Positions 35,094-43,681 of a stretch of DNA of 64,000 nucleotides are shown here, one piece after another (the stretch's first letter is position 1; each line of letters begins with the position of its first letter). Position numbers and translations under genes: made by a program. The notes below the pieces were generated by a model that saw nothing but the letters and a program-made list of their open reading frames with translations, was not told the origin of the DNA and did no database searches. The stretch lies in contig NZ_AP025018.1 in assembly GCF_019977735.1 (NCBI RefSeq), forward strand, positions 7,878,580 to 7,942,579, written 5' to 3'. This stretch comes from Calothrix sp. PCC 7716 (lineage in GTDB: Bacteria; Cyanobacteriota; Cyanobacteriia; Cyanobacteriales; Nostocaceae).

Positions 35094-35870
35094 TTGAAAA
35101 AAGTAAGGACTTTTCTTTGGGTGTATTACGCTTATATGGTGGAATACCGTGCTGAGTTGATATTGTGGGTTTTGGCGGGTTCACTACCTATTATATTGAT
35201 GGGAGTGTGGACGCAAGCTGCACAAGGTGGTCAATTTGGTTTGTCACCTGCTGATTTTGCTCGTTATTTTATTACAGTGTTTATCGTTCGACAGTTTACG
35301 GTTGTTTGGGTTGTTTGGGAATTTGAGCGTGAAGTTGTTGAAGGAAAACTTTCACCTCGGTTATTACAACCTATTGACCCTGTATGGCATCATGTAACTT
35401 CGCATGTTTCTGAGCGCGCAGCTCGTGTGCCTTTCTCTATTTTTTTAGTGGCTTTATTTTTTATACTGTATCCACAGGCTTTTTGGATACCTAGCTGGTC
35501 ACAGTTTTTATTATTTACACTGTCTATACTGCTAGCGTTTGCGTTACGGTTTATTATTCAATATACTTTTGCAATGCTAGCGTTTTGGACGGAACGCGCA
35601 AGTTCTGTGGAAAGCTTTTGGTTTTTGTTTTATTTGTTTCTATCTGGGATGATTGCTCCTTTAGAAGTTTTTCCTGAACCTGTGCGTGTGGCAGTTTTAT
35701 GTACTCCCTTCCCTTATTTAATAGATTTTCCTGTAAGTCTTTTAATTGGTTTACCAACTGATATTGGTAGAGGGTTTTCTATGACCATTGGGTGGACGCT
35801 GTTGTTTTTGGGTTTAAATAGGATATTGTGGCGCCAGGGTTTAAAGCGTTATTCGGGGATGGGTGCGTAA
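35094..35870 (+). CDS. ABC-2 type permease (DUF990-like)
   Basis: A 258-residue membrane protein with six hydrophobic segments (roughly 20-45, 58-80, 108-130, 135-165, 170-200, 228-250). It belongs to the ABC2_membrane_6/DUF990-like group: an N-terminal WVYYAYMVEYRAELILWVL, FITVFIVRQFTVVWVVWEFE with the following REVVEGKLSPRLLQP segment, and FLSGMIAPLEVFPEP. The start is TTG 35094, with the ribosome-binding site provided by the heptamer repeat. It pairs with the ATPase just upstream. In this group a second permease often follows; here only repeats and then opposite-strand glycosyltransferase genes are seen. Confidence 0.88.
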   Translation: MKKVRTFLWVYYAYMVEYRAELILWVLAGSLPIILMGVWTQAAQGGQFGLSPADFARYFITVFIVRQFTVVWVVWEFEREVVEGKLSPRLLQPIDPVWHHVTSHVSERAARVPFSIFLVALFFILYPQAFWIPSWSQFLLFTLSILLAFALRFIIQYTFAMLAFWTERASSVESFWFLFYLFLSGMIAPLEVFPEPVRVAVLCTPFPYLIDFPVSLLIGLPTDIGRGFSMTIGWTLLFLGLNRILWRQGLKRYSGMGA

Positions 35871-36058
35871 GGGCGCGTGAACCCATATTTCACAAAAAAT
35901 TATAATCCAACTAAACCCGCCCCACAATATATCGGGGAAACAACATAAATTTTGGAGACACCACAGGATTTTGGAGCAGACCTTTAGGGTTTCTAGAAAT
36001 CCCATCTTGCACCATGAGCTTCCACTCGAATAAAAGAGTTTGTAATGCTTGGTTTTGC

Positions 36059-36136
36059 GTAGGGTGGGCACTGCCCACCCAGCCCTTGAAGGTGCAAGAT
36101 GTGAGGTAAGGGCGGGCAAGGATGCCCGCTCCACAA
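36059..36136. repeat. Two dispersed palindromes side by side
   Basis: GTAGGGTGGGCACTGCCCACC (36059-36080) and GGCGGGCAAGGATGCCCGC (from about 36110 to 36136) occur within 80 bp in the convergent gap 35871-36174. Nothing else recognisable is in this gap. Confidence 0.8.
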
Positions 36137-36174
36137 ATAATAGTTTGTGTAACTAATTTGTTTAAGAATATCTA

Positions 36175-37320
36175 CTAAATTAACTCAATTAGTAGCTCTT
36201 TAACGGTTTTTCCGATAACTGACCAATTGAGACGAGACTCATACTCATGAAACGCAGAAAGAGCTAAACTTTTGTATTGAGAATAATTAGACCAAAGATC
36301 ACTTATATATTTACAATACTCTGAAACATCAGCATATGAAGAAAATAACTTACCGTTCAATCCATCTTTAATTGCTGATGGTATTCCACCTTCAATTCTG
36401 GATATGCAAGGAACCCCGAATGAATTCGACTCGCAAAAGACGACCCCAAAACACTCTGCTCTAGAAGGCAAGATTAAAAAGTGAGATTCAGCTAATAGTT
36501 TATCAAGTTGTTGTCTTCCCTCTTTTGTAGTCTTACTTATAAAGCCTAAAGCTTTAACATAGCTTGGAAGAGAACCATCTACAACTGGTTCACACCCAAC
36601 TACTGTTAGCTCTGCACTAATCCCTGTTGAGTTTAACTGTTTAGTCACCTCAAGAGCTATGTCTCCTCCCTTTCTAAACCAGTCTACACCTAAAAATAGC
36701 AACTTACATTTATTTGAAGGTCTTAACTCTAAAAGTGCCTTTATATCATCTATGTTTCTGTCTACTTCAATATTGGCTCCAAAGGGAACAACTTTTACTT
36801 TTGAAGGATTAATTTTATAATACTCAATAGCTGTTTTAGCCGCCCACTCAGATGAATAAAGAGCTAATGTACATCTGTCAAGAGCAGATTGTTCCATTGC
36901 ATGACCATTTTTAATAGTTTCTTTGCAGAAATTGCCGAATCCGGGATAATAATCCATCACTCCTGCAAACGTAGTATCTGTCCAAAAAACTATAGGTTGA
37001 TTACATTCTAAATAGGCAATAGGAATTGTTCCTTGAGCAAATACAATATCCGCATCAATACTAGATAATTTTTTACTAACTTGATGTGCATAGTCTTTGA
37101 GAACGAGAGGCTCTCTGTCTCTCAGATACCTTTTCTTAAAAAAACGGCTGCGGTATATACGCTCCTTTACATTGGAAAGTAGTAAATATCTTTCCCTTAA
37201 AGAGCCAATATACTCAACTGATAGAGATTGATTTTTCAGAGCCAAGGGTATGTAATAACCTGTCCCTGACCACTGCTTAACATCTGTAGCATCGTAGGTA
37301 GTTACATAAGCTATCTTCAT
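36175..37320 (-). CDS. Glycosyltransferase family 4 (GT4)
   Basis: A 381-residue GT-B enzyme that would add a sugar from a nucleotide donor to a growing glycan. N-terminal Rossmann start MKIAYVTTYDATDVKQWSGT; C-terminal donor-binding half has FLGVDWFRKGG and the E-x7-E motif in ECFGVVFCES with the following GVPCISR. Sugar specificity cannot be read. It is the last gene of the minus-strand polysaccharide cluster and is separated from glf by about 410 bp that may hold a transposon fossil. Ribosome-binding site GAGGAG lies upstream. Confidence 0.85.
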   Translation of the reverse strand: MKIAYVTTYDATDVKQWSGTGYYIPLALKNQSLSVEYIGSLRERYLLLSNVKERIYRSRFFKKRYLRDREPLVLKDYAHQVSKKLSSIDADIVFAQGTIPIAYLECNQPIVFWTDTTFAGVMDYYPGFGNFCKETIKNGHAMEQSALDRCTLALYSSEWAAKTAIEYYKINPSKVKVVPFGANIEVDRNIDDIKALLELRPSNKCKLLFLGVDWFRKGGDIALEVTKQLNSTGISAELTVVGCEPVVDGSLPSYVKALGFISKTTKEGRQQLDKLLAESHFLILPSRAECFGVVFCESNSFGVPCISRIEGGIPSAIKDGLNGKLFSSYADVSEYCKYISDLWSNYSQYKSLALSAFHEYESRLNWSVIGKTVKELLIELI

Positions 37321-37562
37321 AAGACTGAATTCTCCTCATGAGTAGTCAACAAAACGTAGTAAATCCTGGGGAATACCCGTTTTTCATTGTTCACTTCGCA
37401 AAACTCCTCTGTAGTCGCATCCTGTAGCAAGTGAGCCGTAGGCTCAACCACATAGAGCGTAGTATGGTAGGAATTTTACAGGCAGACTACCCAAGCCTAA
37501 TGCAATGAATGTGGTAGTTGCTTGCCGTTCAAGATTCATTACATACCTAATTTATTACTAAA
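37321..37562 (-). other. Structured spacer, possible right end of an IS200/IS605-like element
   Basis: About 240 bp with short inverted repeats, for example GAGCCTACGGCTC and AAAATTCCT/AGGAGTTTT, following the stop of the possible TnpB fossil. Subterminal hairpins and a structured RNA at the tnpB 3' end are known for IS605-type elements. Assignment here is tentative. Confidence 0.3.
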
Positions 37563-37727
37563 CTAGGCTTTCCGCAGTACAAAGACCGCGTTAGTTCTAT
37601 GTCGTAATATTGCTTTTAATCCAATGTTTCTAGCAGCATTTAAACCGGAATGGGCAGAATAACAATTTTTAGGATTAACTACAAAGTCAGCACCTGGTTC
37701 ATATTTTGGTTCTAATTTCCCATAAAG
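37563..37727 (-). pseudogene. Possible C-terminal fossil of a TnpB-like protein
   Basis: The minus strand has a 54-codon open stretch without a start, ending at TAG 37563. It includes NPKNCYSAHSGLNAARNIGL, which resembles the last zinc-ribbon half (CGYSAHRD) and final RuvC motif (DxNAAxNI) of TnpB/OrfB proteins with RD changed to SG. The N-terminal part is missing. It lies immediately 3' of glf. Low-to-moderate confidence because it is short. Confidence 0.4.
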
Positions 37728-37731
37728 TTAA

Positions 37732-38898
37732 TTAATAACAAACAGGCACATTACCAAGAGTTACGTCTTCGGTTTTGCTCTGTACAACTTCTTTTTCAAA
37801 CAAACTGAGCGCGCGTAATGCTGCTTGATCCATATCATAATATTTGTACTCTGCCAAGCGTCCGGCAAATACTACTGAACCATTGAGTTTATTTGCTTCT
37901 TTTAGGTAAAGTTCATAACGCGCACGATTTTCTTCGCGCGGAACTGGGTAATATGGATCGTTAATACCGGGAACGTATGCTTGGGGGTACTCTTTGACTA
38001 AAGTTGTTTTGGGAGATGTTTGTCCAGAGAGATATTTTTGCTCGGTGATGCGAGTGATATCGTATTCGTTAGGGTAATTAACTGTGCCAACTTCTTGATA
38101 ATGTTCTTGGTCTAAGGTTTCAAAAGAAAATCTTAAACTTCGATATGGCAGTTCACCATGCATATAGTCAAAGAAAGTATCAACTGGACCGGTGTAAACC
38201 ATGCGGTTAAACTTGATGTCGTTAATGACTTCACGATAGTCAGCGTTGAGAAGTACTTTGATGTTAGGGTGCGCTAACATTTTGCGGAACATTTCGGTAT
38301 AACCATACTTTGGCATTGCTTGGTATGGGTCTTGGAAGTAGCGGTCATCACGACTGATATATACTGGGACTCTTCCGGTTACTGCTTTGTCGAGTTCTTC
38401 GGGTTTTAGTTCCCACTGTTTAGCAGTGTAACGAACGAAGACGTTATTGTAAATGTAGTTTGCCAGAAATTCGAGTTCACCGTTTGCACTTTCTTTGAGT
38501 TTGAGAATGGGGACTTTGACCCCAAACCCGAAGTTATCTAGCAGTTTTTCTTCGAGTTTTTCAGCGTACTTAGGTGGAAATAATGCGTAGAGCGAATTTA
38601 GGTTGAAGGGTATTGGTACTTTTTTACCTTCTACGACTCCTAAAACGTGATGAAAATATGGGCGCCATTCGGTAAATTGAGATAGGTAGTCCCAAACTTT
38701 TTTTGATTTAGTGTGGAAAATGTGCGGCCCGTATTTGTGGATTAGAATGCCATGCTCGTTATAATAATCATAAGCATTACCACCTATATGGTCGCGCTTA
38801 TCCATCAATAAGACACGTTGTCCTAGTTGGGATGCAATACGTTCAGCAAGAATGCATCCAGAAAAACCCGCTCCTACTATCAACCAATCTACCTTCAT
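37732..38898 (-). CDS. glf: UDP-galactopyranose mutase
   Basis: Converts UDP-galactopyranose to UDP-galactofuranose using reduced FAD. The 388-residue protein has the FAD-binding IVGAGFSGCILAERIA at residues 6-21, MDKRDHIGGNAYD, the YGPHIFHT segment, and FNLNSLYALFP; conserved Arg residues near YISRDDRYF and the VVFAGRLAEYKYYDMD C-terminus match the family. Length is normal. A strong AAGGAGATAT ribosome-binding site precedes ATG 38898. The upstream neighbour encodes a GlfT2-like galactofuranosyltransferase, giving a coherent galactofuranose module. Confidence 0.96.
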   Translation of the reverse strand: MKVDWLIVGAGFSGCILAERIASQLGQRVLLMDKRDHIGGNAYDYYNEHGILIHKYGPHIFHTKSKKVWDYLSQFTEWRPYFHHVLGVVEGKKVPIPFNLNSLYALFPPKYAEKLEEKLLDNFGFGVKVPILKLKESANGELEFLANYIYNNVFVRYTAKQWELKPEELDKAVTGRVPVYISRDDRYFQDPYQAMPKYGYTEMFRKMLAHPNIKVLLNADYREVINDIKFNRMVYTGPVDTFFDYMHGELPYRSLRFSFETLDQEHYQEVGTVNYPNEYDITRITEQKYLSGQTSPKTTLVKEYPQAYVPGINDPYYPVPREENRARYELYLKEANKLNGSVVFAGRLAEYKYYDMDQAALRALSLFEKEVVQSKTEDVTLGNVPVCY

Positions 38899-38918
38899 TT
38901 TAATATCTCCTTATATAA

Positions 38919-40745
38919 CTAACTTTCACGAGGTTCAAGATAAGTTTGCCAAAACTCTATCGATGTCAAATCATCTGCTGATTGCTTCCACTGTTTTGTA
39001 ATTTTTGACCATAGCAAACGACTTTTAATTACTAATATTATCCAAGACAATAAAATATTGAATGCTGCTTGACTATCAAGTTCGTTTTGATATAATGCAG
39101 GAATTTCTTTATACTTCAAAATAATGCGTTTCTTAGCAAATGCTTTGCAAATAGAATCACGTTTTGATTCAAGCCTATGATAGTAGATGAATGCACTCTC
39201 GTCGCGAATTGCAAACTTTGGAAGTAAATGTCCATTAAGTGTGATTAAAGTCAGAAATTTTCGGAATTTTCCAACTTTGGTAATTTGATAATTTTCATTT
39301 AATTCGACAGGTTGAGTTACTAGTGTTTGGGTTTTATGGCTTTTACTATAACTACATATTTGAGAATGCAATGCTTCAGAATCAGTATTTTTAATGAAAT
39401 TTGGACCTGCTAAGAAATCTTCAAATGCTTTTGCATATATTTGCGCTGCGTTGTAATTAAATAGCAATAAATGATAAATCAATCCTGCTGATATACTCTT
39501 TAAAACAGTCCAATATTTTAAAGAACCGTGTATAGCACTAGTTATCATTATATTACGCTGACTATAATAATCATCCCAACCAGTATTTTTAGCGTAAAAA
39601 GGTTCGTGCCATACTGCTATTGAAGGAAATGCCACTATTGCACTGTTCAAATATTTTTTCACTCTTAAGCCAAACTCGACATCATCCATTTTGATAAAGA
39701 ACGGCAATGGTAGTCCAATATTTTTTACAACTTCCTTTGAAAACGCAAAAAACCAAAAAGCACCATAGTCAACTTCTTCTTCTAATGTAATTGAGTTTAA
39801 TGCTGAAGCATTGCGTAAATCAATATTTCTTTTGATAGAAGTAATATTTAGTTCACGGTCTTCAATATTTCCTTCTTCGTCACCAAATTTATTGTATAAA
39901 GCTCCAGCTTCATATAACATATGCTTTTTCTGTAAATCTAGCATACTGCCGGAAATTGCAAAATCTTGTTTTCCATGCTCGTACAAAGAAAAAAGTTTGT
40001 AAATTACTTCGCTATCTATCTCTATATCGTCATCCATAAATAGAAAGTGTGTATAAGCACCTTCTTGTAAAGCTTCAATCAAACCCTTAGTAAATCCACC
40101 ACTACCTCCAACGTTGCGATTTGGCACAAGTTTTACTTTAGAATCGTTAAAATCGTTATCATTTAATGTTTTCCCGTTATCAATTACAAAAATTTTGAAA
40201 TCTTTGTTTTTCAATAAATTATCTTTAGTAATTAAGTCTACTGTTCTTTTGATGTAAGCTTCTTTTTTAAAGGTACAACTAATGATAGCTAACGATACAT
40301 CACGTTGTTTTTCTTGCTGCGTTGCTATTAACCCTTCGATAATAGTACCTTGTTGACTCAAGCAAGTTATTTCTAAATAAATTCTACCTGAATCCGGCGC
40401 CGACTTCAGAAGTGGCAGGCTAAACTCAAGATAATTTGATAAATCTTGATTCTCAACTCTTTCGCTTTTTATGAGTTCTTTTTCATTCCCAAGTCGCTCT
40501 CTATAAGCTACTATTTCAAAGGCACCTATGAGTTTGAATTGATATTTTAACTCGTTAAGATTTGTATATTTGGTGTAGAAGCTTTCGTAAATTGAGTTAA
40601 AGTATGTGTTAAAAGATATCTTATCGTTTTGATATAAGATAATTTTATTAGCGTCAAAATCTATAAATGCACTGCCATTAAATTTGACATACAATTCAGA
40701 GCATTCTGATGTTCTGGGTAGTTGTACTCTGCTTACAAATTGCAT
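38919..40745 (-). CDS. Galactofuranosyltransferase GlfT2-like (GT2)
   Basis: A 608-residue enzyme expected to polymerise or add galactofuranose from UDP-Galf. N-terminal beta-rich domain (about 1-155), then a GT-A domain with IISCTFKKEAYIKRTVD, a NVGGSGGFTKGL nucleotide-binding loop, a metal-binding FMDDDIEI near 236-239, and WHEPFY near 377, which matches the catalytic/metal-binding WHE region of the GlfT2 family. The C-terminal part is helical. Start ATG 40745 has an AGGAG site. The gap to glf is only 20 bp, so both should be co-transcribed. GlfT2 is best known from mycobacteria; cyanobacterial homologues likely act on O-antigen or exopolysaccharide. Confidence 0.9.
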   Translation of the reverse strand: MQFVSRVQLPRTSECSELYVKFNGSAFIDFDANKIILYQNDKISFNTYFNSIYESFYTKYTNLNELKYQFKLIGAFEIVAYRERLGNEKELIKSERVENQDLSNYLEFSLPLLKSAPDSGRIYLEITCLSQQGTIIEGLIATQQEKQRDVSLAIISCTFKKEAYIKRTVDLITKDNLLKNKDFKIFVIDNGKTLNDNDFNDSKVKLVPNRNVGGSGGFTKGLIEALQEGAYTHFLFMDDDIEIDSEVIYKLFSLYEHGKQDFAISGSMLDLQKKHMLYEAGALYNKFGDEEGNIEDRELNITSIKRNIDLRNASALNSITLEEEVDYGAFWFFAFSKEVVKNIGLPLPFFIKMDDVEFGLRVKKYLNSAIVAFPSIAVWHEPFYAKNTGWDDYYSQRNIMITSAIHGSLKYWTVLKSISAGLIYHLLLFNYNAAQIYAKAFEDFLAGPNFIKNTDSEALHSQICSYSKSHKTQTLVTQPVELNENYQITKVGKFRKFLTLITLNGHLLPKFAIRDESAFIYYHRLESKRDSICKAFAKKRIILKYKEIPALYQNELDSQAAFNILLSWIILVIKSRLLWSKITKQWKQSADDLTSIEFWQTYLEPRES

Positions 40746-40797
40746 AAATTTATCTCCTAATGTGTAAATTTTGAAACTTTTAATAACTAAAAAAAAA

Positions 40798-41670
40798 TTA
40801 TGTCCCGATACTCAGCAATTTTTTGAAATTTGAACGAAGTTTATGAAGTATATTTTGGGGAGTTAATAAATAATGTTTGATGTAGTATTTGAATTTCCAT
40901 TTCAACTTTCTATGCCACAAAATATTTGACTCGTATATAATCGTGATTAACCATCGTTGGAGTAATGGTAAATCTTTACGGTAATATCGCAGAATCCCGT
41001 CTATTAGCTGATATCCGCGTTCTTCGTTTTGCCATAAAGTCATCGATTTTGTGTTTTCGAGTCGCATCCAGTTACCCCAACTTTCATTTATATAAGTAAT
41101 TTTTGCAACTTGGACTGCACGGAGGAGAAAATCTAAATCCATTGCGTAATGCTCATCAATTTTGTACATTCCAACTTGTTGATGTAAACAGGTATGATAG
41201 AAATATGCCGAGGGATTTGTGGGAAAATTGGTTTCATTCAACCCCTGAAGCATACTGCTTAATGTAAAATTTGCTGGTTTGTGAACAGCAACAAGTTTCG
41301 TTTTACTATCCCAGAGATTACAATTACCAAGCAATATACTAGGAACGGGTAAACGTGGAAAAATCTCTAGCGCGCGATTTAATACATTCGGTTGATAAAA
41401 ATCATCTACATTTAGAAAAGATATTATTTCACCTTTTGCCATTGCTACCCCTTTATTCATTGCGTCTGACTGTCCTTTATCTTTCTCAGAAATCCAGCGA
41501 ATATGGGGATAAATATCAGCATATAATTTAATAATGTCAACAGTTTTATCCGTTGAGGCACCGTCAACGATAATATGTTCGACATCTGGACAATTTTGGT
41601 CGATGATAACTTTAATACAAGCTTCGATAAATTGTTCACCGTTATAAACGGGTGTAATCACACTAATCAT
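40798..41670 (-). CDS. Glycosyltransferase family 2 (GT2)
   Basis: A 290-residue GT-A enzyme. ISVITPVYNGEQFIEACI starts the nucleotide-binding fold, followed by HIIVDGASTDKTVDII, DKGQSDAMNKG and the DxD-type metal site LNVDDFYQPN. Similar to WcaA-like transferases that add single sugars to a repeating unit. No membrane segments are evident, but the C-terminus is rich in basic and aromatic residues (HRKLKWKFKYYIKHYLL), fitting peripheral membrane contact. Lies between glfT2-like and GT4 genes, all in one direction. Confidence 0.88.
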   Translation of the reverse strand: MISVITPVYNGEQFIEACIKVIIDQNCPDVEHIIVDGASTDKTVDIIKLYADIYPHIRWISEKDKGQSDAMNKGVAMAKGEIISFLNVDDFYQPNVLNRALEIFPRLPVPSILLGNCNLWDSKTKLVAVHKPANFTLSSMLQGLNETNFPTNPSAYFYHTCLHQQVGMYKIDEHYAMDLDFLLRAVQVAKITYINESWGNWMRLENTKSMTLWQNEERGYQLIDGILRYYRKDLPLLQRWLITIIYESNILWHRKLKWKFKYYIKHYLLTPQNILHKLRSNFKKLLSIGT

Positions 41671-41708
41671 AGTTTAAACAATGTCAATAATGTTAGTTAT
41701 ATTTTATT

Positions 41709-42800
41709 TTATTTTATTTTTGCAACATTACGATATACCTCGAATGTTTGAGCAGCAGTTTTATCCCAGCTAAAGTGTTGAGCGCGCTTATAGCCTTTGG
41801 CGATAATACGTTCCCGTTCACTGGGGTTATCGAGTAAGAACAGTAACATATCAGATAATTCATGATTGATATCAGGGTTGAAAAGCAAACCTCCATCACC
41901 TACAACCTCCGGAATACTCGAAGTATTAGCTGCAACAACAGCTGTACCGCAACCCATTGCTTCTAACGGTGGAATACCAAAACCCTCGTACAATGAAGGG
42001 TAAACAAACGCAACACTACAACGGTATAATTTAGCAAGATAATTATCGTTGACATAACCGTAAAACTCGATACGCGCGTCTAATTTCAAGTCGGCAATAA
42101 GCTGTCGTTCGTCTGGGTTAAATGGTGAACCAATTACGCAAAGTCTTATATCAGGGTTCTTTTCGGCAACTTTCGCAAACGCTAAAAGTAAACCATCAAA
42201 ATTTTTATAGCTCATTCGGTTTCCAACATATAGGAAATAAGGATGAGCAGGTATAATCTCAGAACCATAAGACAAGCTCGCATCAAGTTCGGAAGCTAGA
42301 TAAGTTACGGTTATTTTATCTTCCGGTAACTTATAGCGTTCGAGTAAATCTTTTTTGGTGTTTTGAGAGATACAAATAATCGCGTCCGCTGACATAATTG
42401 CTTTGCGCTTATCCTCAACATCGACAGCATCGGGATAAAACATTTCATGAATCATGTCATGAACTGTAACCACCGTAGGAATTTTATAGCTATTAAGATT
42501 ATTTCGTGTTAGCAACGAATAATATGTAGGATGTATTAAATCAAACTTTTTGTACTGAGCAATGGTTCGGAAGTACATTTTTTCTAGCCAAAAAGAAACG
42601 CGACGAGGACGAAAGCCAAATCGTTGAAAATAAAACGTCTTTAAGTTAGGATGATTTGGAAAATTGATATTTCTATTTTCACAAATCGTGATACTAGGAA
42701 CATCGTTTTTTGATAACCTACTAATCAAGTTAGCAAAATATCGATTTATTCCACCTGCTGTTTGCATTAAATAAATTTGTCCATCGTATAAAATATCCAT
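41709..42800 (-). CDS. Glycosyltransferase family 4 (GT4)
   Basis: A 363-residue GT-B enzyme. N-terminal MDILYDGQIYLMQTAGGINRYF resembles WbpY/WbdC-type mannosyltransferases; TVVTVHDMIHEMFY and the donor-binding FLYVGNRMSYKNFDGLLLAF with the E-x7-E motif EGFGIPPLEAMGCG are clear. Such enzymes often use GDP-mannose, which manC at 28022 could supply; this is inference. It is followed closely by the GT2 gene and preceded by the methyltransferase gene with a gap of 21 bp. Confidence 0.88.
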   Translation of the reverse strand: MDILYDGQIYLMQTAGGINRYFANLISRLSKNDVPSITICENRNINFPNHPNLKTFYFQRFGFRPRRVSFWLEKMYFRTIAQYKKFDLIHPTYYSLLTRNNLNSYKIPTVVTVHDMIHEMFYPDAVDVEDKRKAIMSADAIICISQNTKKDLLERYKLPEDKITVTYLASELDASLSYGSEIIPAHPYFLYVGNRMSYKNFDGLLLAFAKVAEKNPDIRLCVIGSPFNPDERQLIADLKLDARIEFYGYVNDNYLAKLYRCSVAFVYPSLYEGFGIPPLEAMGCGTAVVAANTSSIPEVVGDGGLLFNPDINHELSDMLLFLLDNPSERERIIAKGYKRAQHFSWDKTAAQTFEVYRNVAKIK

Positions 42801-42821
42801 AATCAGTTTGTTATTAAATAA

Positions 42822-43670
42822 TCATTTGAAGCAAAAAAACGAATACAATCTACCAGGAAATTTACATTTACGAGATAAATAGTATCGATAAACTTTTTCA
42901 ACCACTGAAACTTTAATTAAAAATGAAGCAACTTTTCTACCGATTTTTCTTGATAATGAGTCATATAACATTGCTGTTATATCAGCATTAGATGTAGGAA
43001 AGTGGTTGATTACATTATCAAAAGGCGCCAATGTTCTAACTTTCCGAAAACCAGCTTTATACAAGGTTGAAATATAAGTTTTTAGTGTATGAGCATTTTC
43101 ACCAGCATGGAGCTGATGTAAAAGATGATTTTCTAAAAATTCTTGAAGTTGAATGTCATCATTAACAACATGCTCTCTAGTTGCTAGTAGTACACCGTTT
43201 TGCTTTAGTACCCTTGAACATTCAGCAAGACCTTTATGTAAGTCAGAGAAGTGATGTAGTGCTTGACGTGCATAAACAATATCAAACGTTGAGTCAGGAA
43301 ACGGAAGAGATTCAGCGAAAGCTTGAACAGTCGAAATAGAACCATTGTCAACTACAGAACCTAGCTTTTGAGCAGCTGTCAGTCCAACATCAGCACTATT
43401 GTCAGGGTCTACACCAACAACATTATGACCTAACGATGCCAAAGCAAAAGAAGCAATACCATTACCACAACCAAGGTCAAGTATTTTAAACTTTTGAGAT
43501 GAATTACTTAACCTTAAAAGTTTTGTAATTTCTATAAACTCCTCACTCAATGCAAAACGCTGGGCAGCAATGTAATTTTCTTCATCAAGGTAACAAAGTT
43601 TAACTAACTCTGAGTGTTCTGGTTGGTTTCGCATCCAACGAACAGATTCTTCGTATGTATATGTAGACAT
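42822..43670 (-). CDS. Class I SAM-dependent methyltransferase
   Basis: A 282-residue Rossmann-fold enzyme. Motif I ILDLGCGNGIASFAL binds S-adenosylmethionine, followed by VVGVDPD (acidic loop) and FDIVYARQALHHFSDLHKGL (motifs II and post II). This is a Methyltransf_11/UbiE-like pattern. In a glycan locus it may methylate a sugar or terminate the chain, as known for methyl caps in ABC-dependent O-antigens. Placement next to wzt, whose C-terminal domain often recognises such caps, supports this idea but does not prove it. GAGGT ribosome-binding site precedes ATG 43670. Confidence 0.85.
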   Translation of the reverse strand: MSTYTYEESVRWMRNQPEHSELVKLCYLDEENYIAAQRFALSEEFIEITKLLRLSNSSQKFKILDLGCGNGIASFALASLGHNVVGVDPDNSADVGLTAAQKLGSVVDNGSISTVQAFAESLPFPDSTFDIVYARQALHHFSDLHKGLAECSRVLKQNGVLLATREHVVNDDIQLQEFLENHLLHQLHAGENAHTLKTYISTLYKAGFRKVRTLAPFDNVINHFPTSNADITAMLYDSLSRKIGRKVASFLIKVSVVEKVYRYYLSRKCKFPGRLYSFFCFK

Positions 43671-43681
43671 AAATTACCTCA

